Shown one piece after another: positions 57,318 through 64,000 of a stretch of 64,000 nucleotides of DNA (its first letter is position 1; every line of letters starts with the position of its first letter). The notes under the pieces are model-generated. The model did no database searches. It was not told the origin of the DNA and saw only the letters and a program-made list of their open reading frames with translations. The position numbers and the translations under genes were made by a program. Origin of the DNA: Nitrospirillum sp034653355 (GTDB lineage: Bacteria; Pseudomonadota; Alphaproteobacteria; Azospirillales; Azospirillaceae); NCBI RefSeq assembly GCF_034653355.1, contig NZ_JAYEER010000003.1, forward strand, positions 682,001 through 746,000. Direction: 5' to 3'.

Positions 57318-58352
57318 TCAGGCCGGCAGCACAATGGTCTCGCACACGGCCATCGGCCCCAAGGTGGCCGCCGCCGTGGCCCAGGACCATCCCACCCCGA
57401 ATCCGGACAGCAGGACCCGCAAGGACCCGGCCTTGAGGCTGGCCGCCGCGGCGTCGGTCAGGGCCAGCGGCACGCTGGCCGAACTGGTGTTGCCATGGCG
57501 GGCCAGGGCCAACACCAGCTGTTCATCCGTGGCGCCGATCTTCTGGCCCAGGCGGCGGATCATCATCTCATTGGCCTGGTGCAGGACGAAGCGGTCCACA
57601 TCCTTGGCTGTCCAACCCGCCGCGGCCAGGGTGGCGGCGATGGCGCCCGGCACCTCGCGCAGGGTGAAGGCGAAGACCTGCGTGCCGTCCATGAACAGGC
57701 GGGCCGGCTGGTCCGGCGCGCGCATGGCGCCGCCCGCCGCCATGAGATAGGGGGCACCAGCGCCATCCGTGCCCAGATCCACGATCATGGCCGGGGCATC
57801 CGCGTCGATCTCCAGCGCCGTGGCGGCGGCGGCGTCGCCAAACAGGGGGGCCACCGCCCGGTCATCGGGATCGAGGATATGGCTGGTGGTGTCGCCCGCC
57901 AGCAACAGGGCCCGCGCCGGCCGGCCATCCGTCCGGGGCAGCAGCGAGGCGAGCGCAGAACCCGCCGCCCACAGGCCGTAGACGTAGCCGGAGCAGCCCA
58001 GCGTCAGATCGAAGGCCGCGGCGCTCTTGGCCAGGCCCAGCCGCCGCTGCACCAGGCAAGCCGTGGCCGGCAGCACCTGGTCATGGGTCTGGCTGACGAA
58101 GACCAGCAGGTCGATGCTGTCGGGGGACCAGCCCAGGCCATCCAGCAGGACTTGGGCCGCCGGCACCGCCAGGTCGGAGGTGCATTGGTCCGGGGCCGCC
58201 AGATGACGGGCATGGATGCCGGTGGCCGTGGCCAGGCGCCGCGCCGCCTCTTCCCCGAAGCGGGCGGCCAGGTCCGTGGTGTCTTCCACCCGGGCCGGCA
58301 GTGCCGAGACGATGCCCCGCACCGCCACGCCGTTCAACCGGGCCAAGGCCAT
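57318..58352 (-). CDS. ketoacyl-ACP synthase III (FabH-like)
   Basis: A 344-residue thiolase-fold condensing enzyme. The catalytic Cys lies in LTLGCSGYVYGLWAAGSAL, the His in RFVLHQANEMMIRRLG and the Asn in ARHGNTSSASVPLAL, all intact. FabH enzymes join acetyl-CoA or another acyl-CoA to malonyl-ACP. It is the last gene of a three-gene minus-strand operon with an SDR and an AMP-ligase, so it is more likely a specialised pathway enzyme than the housekeeping FabH. The ATG at 58352 begins MALARLNGVAVRGIVSALP. It stands 13 bases from flbT, tail to tail. Confidence 0.92.
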   Translation of the reverse strand: MALARLNGVAVRGIVSALPARVEDTTDLAARFGEEAARRLATATGIHARHLAAPDQCTSDLAVPAAQVLLDGLGWSPDSIDLLVFVSQTHDQVLPATACLVQRRLGLAKSAAAFDLTLGCSGYVYGLWAAGSALASLLPRTDGRPARALLLAGDTTSHILDPDDRAVAPLFGDAAAATALEIDADAPAMIVDLGTDGAGAPYLMAAGGAMRAPDQPARLFMDGTQVFAFTLREVPGAIAATLAAAGWTAKDVDRFVLHQANEMMIRRLGQKIGATDEQLVLALARHGNTSSASVPLALTDAAAASLKAGSLRVLLSGFGVGWSWATAAATLGPMAVCETIVLPA

Positions 58353-58365
58353 CAATGTCCTCCCA

Positions 58366-59109
58366 TCAGCAACTGATGCCGCCGTCGACCACCAGGGTCT
58401 GCCCGGTAATATAGGCGGCGGACGGGCCCAGCAGAAAGCGCACCACCGGCACCACGTCATCGGCCGTGCCCAGGCGGCCCAGCGGCGTGCGCCGGATGAT
58501 CTGGTCGCGCTGGCCGGCGCTGAGGGTGGACGACATTTCCGTCTCCAGATAGCCGGGCGCCACCGAATTCACGGTGATGCCCCGCCGTCCCACCTCGCGC
58601 GCCAGGGCACGGGTCATGCCGTCCATCCCCGCCTTGGTGGCGGCATAGGCGGCAAGGCCGGTATAGCCGCGCTGCCCGATGATGGAAGAGATGTTGATGA
58701 TGCGCCCGCCGGCCGGGCTGGCTGTGGCCGATCGGCGCAGCAGGTGGCGCAGGGCCGCCCGCGCCGCCTGGATGGCACCGTTCAGGTTGGTCTGAATCAG
58801 GGCGTCGATCTCCACCTGCGGCAGGGTGGCCAGGATGCCCTCACGCGCGATACCGGCGTTGTTGACCAGACCGTAAAGGCCGCCGGCCCAGGCCGCGGCG
58901 GCATCGACGAAGGCGGTCACCTGGGCGGCGTCACCCACCCGCGCCGCCTGGAACAGGAAGCGATCACCATGCTGGGCCGCCAGTTCCTCAACCTCCGCCG
59001 TGGGGCTGCGGGCACAGGTGGAGACGCGCCAGCCATCCACCAGCAGGGCGCGCGCCAACGCCAAGCCCAGGCCCCGGCTGCCGCCGGTGACGATGATATG
59101 ATCCGTCAT
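58366..59109 (-). CDS. short-chain dehydrogenase/reductase (FabG-like)
   Basis: A 247-residue NAD(P)-dependent oxidoreductase. The cofactor loop is VTGGSRGLGLAL (residues about 7-18); NNAGIAREG and the active-site pair in YAATKAG (Tyr, Lys) with the preceding Ser in NISSIIGQRG are intact. The C-terminal FLLGPSAAYITGQTLVVDGG is typical of FabG-type ketoacyl reductases. Its start overlaps the ligase stop by four bases (ATGA), and it ends 13 bases before the ketoacyl synthase start, so all three are tightly coupled. Confidence 0.93.
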   Translation of the reverse strand: MTDHIIVTGGSRGLGLALARALLVDGWRVSTCARSPTAEVEELAAQHGDRFLFQAARVGDAAQVTAFVDAAAAWAGGLYGLVNNAGIAREGILATLPQVEIDALIQTNLNGAIQAARAALRHLLRRSATASPAGGRIINISSIIGQRGYTGLAAYAATKAGMDGMTRALAREVGRRGITVNSVAPGYLETEMSSTLSAGQRDQIIRRTPLGRLGTADDVVPVVRFLLGPSAAYITGQTLVVDGGISC

Positions 59110-60398
59110 TCATGCACCCGCTTCTTCTTTCCAGACGGGGATAATTCCAGCTCCGTAACGAAATCCAGGCGCCGGGGGCGCGCCGCCGGCGGCAAGTCGG
59201 CCAGGGCCGCCGCCACCTGCGATCGCAGGGCCGCCGGGTCCTGCCCCGGGGCCGCCACCAGCTGTGCCGTCAGCAGATGCCCGGTGATGGGACTGGGCCG
59301 CACCCGCACGGCGGCGTCCACGATGCCGGGCACCGCCTGGATCAGGGCTTCCACCGCGTCCGGCATGACCTTCACCCCGCCGACATTGACCACGCCGTCC
59401 TCACGCCCCCGGAACAATACCCGGTCGCCCACCACCTCGACCCGATCGCCGGTGGCGTACCAGCCGTCGGCATCGATAAGCCGCCGGCCGTCGGCCAGGG
59501 CGGTGGCCAGTCGGGGACCGCGCACGAACAGCACGCCGTCGCGGACCGCCAAATCCGTGCCCTCCACCCCCGTTTCCAGCCAGGCGGCGGGGAAGCCGGC
59601 GCGCCCGTCGGCCACGGCGAACAGGGCGCCGGCCTCGGTGCTGGCGTAGATGTGGCGGATGGTGCCGCCAGGAAAGGCGGCCGCCAAGCGGTCCAGCACC
59701 GGCTGGTCCGCCGGCTCCCCGCCCAGGGTCAGGGCCTTCAGCGGCGGGCTTTTGCCCGTCAGCAGGAAAGCGCGCCAGAAGCTGGGCGTGGCGCTGATAT
59801 GGGTGACCGCGTGGCGCTGGGCGAGGTCCGCCAGCGCCGGCACATCGTGGGCGTCACCCGCCACCAAGGCGCCGCCGCCGCGCAGCACGGTCAGCAGCAC
59901 CTGCAGGCCGGCGTAGCCACCGGGGTCGAAGGTGGCCAGCCAGACGCCGCCCCGCCCCCGCCCCGCCTGGACACGGGCCGCCAGCCGATCGAAATCATGG
60001 CACAGACGCTTGGGTGTGCCGGTGGTGCCGGAGCTTTCCAGCACCAGGGTGAAATTGGACGCGGTCCCTGGCGCCCCATCGCTCAGGCGGATCACCCTGC
60101 CATCGGCATCCACCAGGGCATCCACCCCTGCCGGCACATCACTTCCCCGCAGCAGGAAGAGTTCGGCGTTGCGGAAACGGGCGGCCAGCAGGGCCGTCGC
60201 CACCGCCAGGGGCGTGGCCGCCATCGCCGCCATCCGTCCGACCGGCCCCAGCCGCTCCGCCAGATCCCGTGCCCGCCCCACCAGCGCCGACCGTTCATGA
60301 ACCTGGCCGTCCTGGACCAGCCGGCAGGCGGGGTCCAGCCAGTCCAGCCCATCCCCAGCGGGGGCGGATGGCGGCAGGGCGGCGGGCGGGGACGTCAT
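59106..60398 (-). CDS. AMP-binding acyl-CoA/ACP ligase
   Basis: A 430-residue adenylate-forming enzyme that would activate a carboxylic acid. It has the P-loop motif LESSGTTGTPK (about 120-130), YASTEAGAL in the middle, WYATGDRVEV and FRGREDGVVNVGGVKVMPDAVE near the hinge, and a C-terminal lysine region (SPSGKKKR). It is shorter than most acyl-CoA ligases because the N-terminal part is reduced, as in MenE-like or pathway-specific ligases. Lacking a carrier domain, it should load CoA or a separate ACP. First gene of the operon with the SDR and ketoacyl synthase. The ATG at 60398 is chosen over one six codons upstream. Confidence 0.88.
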   Translation of the reverse strand: MTSPPAALPPSAPAGDGLDWLDPACRLVQDGQVHERSALVGRARDLAERLGPVGRMAAMAATPLAVATALLAARFRNAELFLLRGSDVPAGVDALVDADGRVIRLSDGAPGTASNFTLVLESSGTTGTPKRLCHDFDRLAARVQAGRGRGGVWLATFDPGGYAGLQVLLTVLRGGGALVAGDAHDVPALADLAQRHAVTHISATPSFWRAFLLTGKSPPLKALTLGGEPADQPVLDRLAAAFPGGTIRHIYASTEAGALFAVADGRAGFPAAWLETGVEGTDLAVRDGVLFVRGPRLATALADGRRLIDADGWYATGDRVEVVGDRVLFRGREDGVVNVGGVKVMPDAVEALIQAVPGIVDAAVRVRPSPITGHLLTAQLVAAPGQDPAALRSQVAAALADLPPAARPRRLDFVTELELSPSGKKKRVHE

Positions 60399-60478
60399 GG
60401 CACCAGGCGGACCCAAGCTTGAGGAAAAACAGGCCCCTACTATGGGCCAGCCGCCCCGTCCGCGACAGCCTTAAAGCA

Positions 60479-62683
60479 TCACTTGTCCGGAGCCGCCGGC
60501 AGAGTCATGGTCAGCTGGTCGAACAGGAAGCCGTAAATGTCGGTCGACAGCGCCACACGCTCGGCCAGGGAACTGCCATGTCCGTGACCGGCATTGGCGG
60601 TGGTGCGCAACAGGATGGGCAGGCCGGCGGGATCCGCCGCCTGCAGCCGCGCCACCATCTTGCGTGAATGCATGGGGTTCACCCGGCCGTCATTCTCGCC
60701 CGTCGCCAGCAGCACGGCGGGATAGCGGACGCCGTCCTTCACATGATGATAGGGGGAATAGGCGTACAGCGCCTGGAATTGCGCCGGGTCCTTGACCGTG
60801 CCGTATTCGGTGATGTTGAAGGCGCCGTTGGGGTCCAGTTCCGTGCGCACCATGTCGTAGATGCCGACGTTGCCCACCACGGCGCGGGCCAGTTCCGGAT
60901 GCTGGGTCAGGGTGCCGCCCATCAGCAGGCCGCCGTTGCTGCCGCCCATCAGGCCCAGATGGTCGGCATCGGTGTAACCGCGCTGGACCAGCAGGCGGGC
61001 CGCGGCGGTGAAATCGTCGAAGACATGCTGCTTGTTGATCAGGCGTCCGGCATCGTGCCAGGCCTCGCCGAACTCCGCCCCGCCGCGCAGATTGGCGATG
61101 GCGTAGATACCGCCGGCGTCCAACCACAGCCGCTGTTCCGCCGTCAGCTGGCTGGGCGTCAGGCTGACGCCGAAGCCGCCGTAACCGGTCAGCAGCGCCG
61201 GCGCCTTGCCATTCCGACGGGCGCCACGGGGGATGATGATGGTGATTGGCACCTGGGTCCCGTCGGCGGAAGTGGCGGCGTCGCGCACCACCTCGGCATC
61301 GCTGAAGTCCAGCCCGCCCGTGGCCGACAGCTTGGTCTCATCCATGCTTTGCCGGCGCTCGTCATACACGGCGTAGAGCGGCGCCTTCAGGTACGTCGTC
61401 ATGTCATACAGCACGCGGCCGCCCGCCAGGGGTACCAGCTCATGGTTGGCCGAAACCGGTGGCAGGGGCAGCGGGCCCAGCGGCTGGCCTGTGGCCGGCG
61501 CCACCATGGCCACGGTGATGGGGCCGCCCTCGATCCGGCGCAGATAGAGGCGGGCGTCCGTCACCGCCAGGGAACGGGAGCCCCGGTCGGACAGCAGCGC
61601 CGCCCTGCCCTCCGGCACCAACACCTTGGCGTGGGCCAGGTCCGTGTCGCCCGCCGCCAGGCGGAGCAGGCGGCCCGCCGGGGCGTTGAGGCGGGAGATG
61701 AGGTAGACCGCGCCGTCCGGCCCGGGCGTCACCGCCACCACCTTGTCCTTGAACTGGGTCAAGCGCCGGGGGACGCCGGTGGGCCCGGCCGCCTGGGGCA
61801 GCAGGAAGTGTTCGAATTCCCCGCCATCGCCGTTGGCGACGGAGATGACCAGGGGTGCCGTGCCCCCCCGGTTGTCCAGCTCCACTTCCGCGATGCGGGG
61901 GAAGTCGCGGCCCAGCACATAGGTGTCGTTGCGCGGGTCGCCGCCCAGCGGGTGCCAGTAGACCTGCATGAAGAAGTGGCGATCAGCCTCCGGCCGCTCC
62001 TCCCCCGGATAGCGGGTGTACCAGAAGCCCGTGCCGTCGGCGGCCCAGGCCAGGTCGCCGCCGCCGGTGGGGTACTGCACGCGGGGGATGACCTCCCCCA
62101 CCTCCGTCCCGGTGGCGGTGTCGAAGACATGGACGCTGCCGTTCTCGCTGCCGCCTGCGGACAGGCTGGCGGCCACCAGGCGGCCGTCGGGGGAGGGCAC
62201 GAACCAGTCCACCGCCGTCAGGCCGTGCGGATCGATCTTGTTGGGGTCGATGACCACCTTCACCGCTAGCTCGCGCGACGGCGCCGTGGTCATCCCATCA
62301 TCGATCATGACCACCTGCGGCTGTTGCAGGCGGGGGTCGGTGTAGCGGGCGAACAGATGGCCGCCGGCGGCGCGCACGCCGGAATAGCGGCTGGGCGTGG
62401 CGGCGATCAGCGACTCCAAGCGGGCCTTGATGGTGGCGCGCTGGGGAACGGCGTCCAGGTAGACGCGGCTGTAGGCGTTTTCATCGGCCGACCAGCGCTT
62501 CACCACAGGGTCGGACCAGTCCTCCAGCCAGCGATAGGGATCCGCGACCGCCTGGCCGAAGAAGCTGTCCGTCACCGGCTTGGCCGGTGTGGACGGCAGA
62601 CCCACCGCCCCGGCGCCGCCGCCAAACCAGGCCACTCCGGCCAAGGACAGGGCGATGAGGCGGGGGGTAGCCAGGCGGGCCAT
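60479..62683 (-). CDS. prolyl oligopeptidase (S9A family), exported
   Basis: A 734-residue serine peptidase that cleaves short peptides after proline. The ATG at 62683 starts a signal peptide (MARLATPRLIALSLAGVAWFGGGAG), so it is probably periplasmic. An N-terminal seven-bladed propeller (about 90-430) is followed by the alpha/beta-hydrolase domain. The catalytic Ser is in GLMGGSNGGLLMG (near 580), the Asp in GENDGRVNP (near 662) and the His in AGHGHGSSLAERV (near 698). The LLTGYGGFGVSLTP strand and ANLRGGAEFGEAWH oxyanion region are intact. Single gene on the minus strand. Confidence 0.95.
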   Translation of the reverse strand: MARLATPRLIALSLAGVAWFGGGAGAVGLPSTPAKPVTDSFFGQAVADPYRWLEDWSDPVVKRWSADENAYSRVYLDAVPQRATIKARLESLIAATPSRYSGVRAAGGHLFARYTDPRLQQPQVVMIDDGMTTAPSRELAVKVVIDPNKIDPHGLTAVDWFVPSPDGRLVAASLSAGGSENGSVHVFDTATGTEVGEVIPRVQYPTGGGDLAWAADGTGFWYTRYPGEERPEADRHFFMQVYWHPLGGDPRNDTYVLGRDFPRIAEVELDNRGGTAPLVISVANGDGGEFEHFLLPQAAGPTGVPRRLTQFKDKVVAVTPGPDGAVYLISRLNAPAGRLLRLAAGDTDLAHAKVLVPEGRAALLSDRGSRSLAVTDARLYLRRIEGGPITVAMVAPATGQPLGPLPLPPVSANHELVPLAGGRVLYDMTTYLKAPLYAVYDERRQSMDETKLSATGGLDFSDAEVVRDAATSADGTQVPITIIIPRGARRNGKAPALLTGYGGFGVSLTPSQLTAEQRLWLDAGGIYAIANLRGGAEFGEAWHDAGRLINKQHVFDDFTAAARLLVQRGYTDADHLGLMGGSNGGLLMGGTLTQHPELARAVVGNVGIYDMVRTELDPNGAFNITEYGTVKDPAQFQALYAYSPYHHVKDGVRYPAVLLATGENDGRVNPMHSRKMVARLQAADPAGLPILLRTTANAGHGHGSSLAERVALSTDIYGFLFDQLTMTLPAAPDK

Positions 62684-62787
62684 GGGCGGTGTCCAGAAAA
62701 AGGGAACGGGCCGCGCAGTGCACCACCGGCGGCCCGTTCTGCCAAGTCTCTTCAACCCACCCGCCCCAAAATCGGCGTCATGATCCC

Positions 62788-62883
62788 TAGGACACGACCG
62801 TGTCCGCCGGAGCGAGCACCGCTATATACGGGAAAAAGGGGCGCGCAGCGAGGATAGCCAAAGCCGCGGACGCGGCTCCGGCG
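62788..62883. repeat. structured intergenic repeat, copy B
   Basis: TAGGACACGACCGTGTCC folds as GGACAC-GACC-GTGTCC, then GCCGGAGCGAGCACCGC as in copy A (20727). This copy is longer. CGCCGGAGC (62805-62813) pairs perfectly with GCTCCGGCG (62875-62883), and the right side also contains AGCCGCG-GA-CGCGGCT. The block GCAGCGAGGATAGCCAAAG matches the end of copy A loosely. It sits between the minus-strand ABC gene and the peptidase gene. Confidence 0.65.
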
Positions 62884-62899
62884 TCTGAGGAACTTAAAC

Positions 62900-64000
62900 T
62901 TAAGCCTCTTCCTCCGCGTCCAGGTGGAACTGCGCCGTGTCGCCGTCATAGGCGAAGACCTCGGCGTAGCGCGCCCAGCTGATCATGGCCTTCAGCGTCT
63001 CATCCGCCGCGGTCTCGGACATGTGGTCCTCCAGCTCCGTCTCGAAGCGGGGCCGGGGGGCGCGGTGGTTGGGGCGTTCCTGCAAGACGCGGCGGATGTG
63101 GCTGGCCAGCGGGATGCGTTGCAGCAGGTGGTCGGCGAACAGACGCTTACGCACGTCCAGCTCGGCCTGGGCGAACTGCCGCGCCGGGGGCAGCAGGCGG
63201 ATGTCGCCCTCCACCACCTCGGCGAAGCCGAGCATCTGCAAGGTTTCCGCCACCTTCAGCAGGTCGTCGGTGGACATCTGCAGGGCCGACGAGATGACGG
63301 GCAGGTCGGCCACGCCGTTGTGCGGCGCACCGTCCACCAGTTCCATCAGGCCGGCCAGCACATTGGTCGACACGTGCGGCAGCTGCAGGCTGAGGCCGGC
63401 GGCCAGCGTCTCGGCGATGCCCGGGGCCGCCTTGCGACGCCGCGTCATCAGGCCGTAGATGTGGTCCACCAGCTGGCGGAAAGCCGGATCGGTGCGGACG
63501 CGCGGATGAGGCAGCGTCACCTCGATCTCCGCCGCCACGCGGCCGGGGTTGGACGACATCACCAGGATGCGGTCGCACATCTGCACCGCCTCCTCGATGT
63601 TGTGGGTCACCAGCAGCACGGCGCCGATGGCCAGGTGGCCGTCGCTCCACAGGTCCAGGAAGTCGGTGCGCACCGTTTCAGCCGTCAGCACGTCCAGGGC
63701 CGAGAACGGCTCGTCCAGCAGCAGGATGCCGGGGTCCAGCACCAGGGCGCGGGCGAAGCCCACGCGCTGGCGCATGCCGCCCGACAGCTCGCGCGGATAG
63801 GCGTTCTCGAACCCGTCCAGGCCGATGAGATCGATGGCGGCCAGGGCGCGCTTGCGCATTTCCGCCGCCGGCACGCCGCGCGCCTCCAGCCCCACCTGCA
63901 CATTCTCCAGCACCGTCAGCCAGGGGAACAGGGCGAAGGACTGGAAGACCATGGCCACGTCGTTGGCCGGGCCGGACACCGGCTTTCCCGCCACGGACAC
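62900..64000 (-). CDS. ABC transporter ATPase with C-terminal accessory domain (5' end outside window)
   Basis: The last 366 residues of an ATP-binding subunit of the nitrate/sulfonate/taurine (NitT/TauT) type. The Walker A loop lies beyond the window. Present are the Q-loop (VFQSFALFPWLTVLENV), the ABC signature LSGGMRQRVGFARAL, Walker B ILLLDEPFSALD and the switch His in LLVTHNIEEAV. About 200 residues follow, forming an AAA-associated C-terminal domain (helical, with a winged-helix-like segment around GLMELVDGAPHNGVADLP). Such ATPases energise uptake of anions or oxo-acids with a TauC-type permease; partners probably lie to the right of the window. Confidence 0.9.
   Translation of the reverse strand: MSVAGKPVSGPANDVAMVFQSFALFPWLTVLENVQVGLEARGVPAAEMRKRALAAIDLIGLDGFENAYPRELSGGMRQRVGFARALVLDPGILLLDEPFSALDVLTAETVRTDFLDLWSDGHLAIGAVLLVTHNIEEAVQMCDRILVMSSNPGRVAAEIEVTLPHPRVRTDPAFRQLVDHIYGLMTRRRKAAPGIAETLAAGLSLQLPHVSTNVLAGLMELVDGAPHNGVADLPVISSALQMSTDDLLKVAETLQMLGFAEVVEGDIRLLPPARQFAQAELDVRKRLFADHLLQRIPLASHIRRVLQERPNHRAPRPRFETELEDHMSETAADETLKAMISWARYAEVFAYDGDTAQFHLDAEEEA

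Overview
The window is 64 kb of high-GC DNA packed with chromosomal genes. Its markers point to a flagellated alphaproteobacterium, probably a member of the Rhodospirillales/Azospirillaceae: an FlbT-type flagellin regulator beside a flagellin, an MbfA-type ferritin/VIT1 iron exporter, an ScfR/RamB-type short-chain acyl-CoA regulator beside the glyoxylate-shunt genes, several TonB-dependent receptors (TBDRs), and a TPR-linked aspartyl/asparaginyl hydroxylase next to one of them. I cannot name the species. I see no tRNA, rRNA, CRISPR array, insertion sequence or prophage.

Layout. 0-10 kb: a NodT-family outer-membrane efflux lipoprotein, a Bcr/CflA exporter, two His/Tyr-rich small lipoproteins (one only 45 aa), a YchJ-like SEC-C protein, a VOC protein, a PhyH-like dioxygenase, a frameshifted secreted amidohydrolase, a GNAT acetyltransferase and two small envelope proteins. 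10-15 kb: the glyoxylate-shunt module, made of the ScfR/RamB-type regulator, isocitrate lyase and malate synthase, with an operator-like repeat cluster upstream and four consecutive hairpins between aceA and aceB. 15-25 kb: a lipase, a periplasmic serine hydrolase, a Sel1-like lipoprotein, a LysE exporter, mbfA and a large hybrid histidine kinase. 25-45 kb: four TBDRs (two intact; two paralogues of one subfamily, each broken by a frameshift), interleaved with an EmrAB-TolC-like efflux operon under a divergent TetR regulator with visible palindromic operators, and the TPR/AspH protein. 45-49 kb: a CurA-like reductase, a MarR regulator overlapping a 73-aa gene, an HD-GYP protein, a membrane protein and an MBL hydrolase. 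49-60 kb: a flagellar filament locus. 60-64 kb: a prolyl oligopeptidase and the 3' part of an ABC ATPase gene.

The most system-like region is 49.5-60.4 kb. Two large TPR proteins with glycosyltransferase-like C-terminal halves flank a small FlaG-like gene. Next come a flagellin with a sigma-28-type promoter and strong terminator, and FlbT with a TTG start. Convergent to these is a tight AMP-ligase / SDR / ketoacyl synthase III operon that could make an acyl group. I infer a filament glycosylation locus, possibly with an acylated glycan; the acyl link rests only on proximity.

Three genes (amidohydrolase and two TBDRs) carry single frameshifts in otherwise well-conserved reading frames. Read-level checking is needed to separate pseudogenes from sequence errors. 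A structured intergenic repeat with compensatory base changes occurs at 20.7 kb and 62.8 kb.
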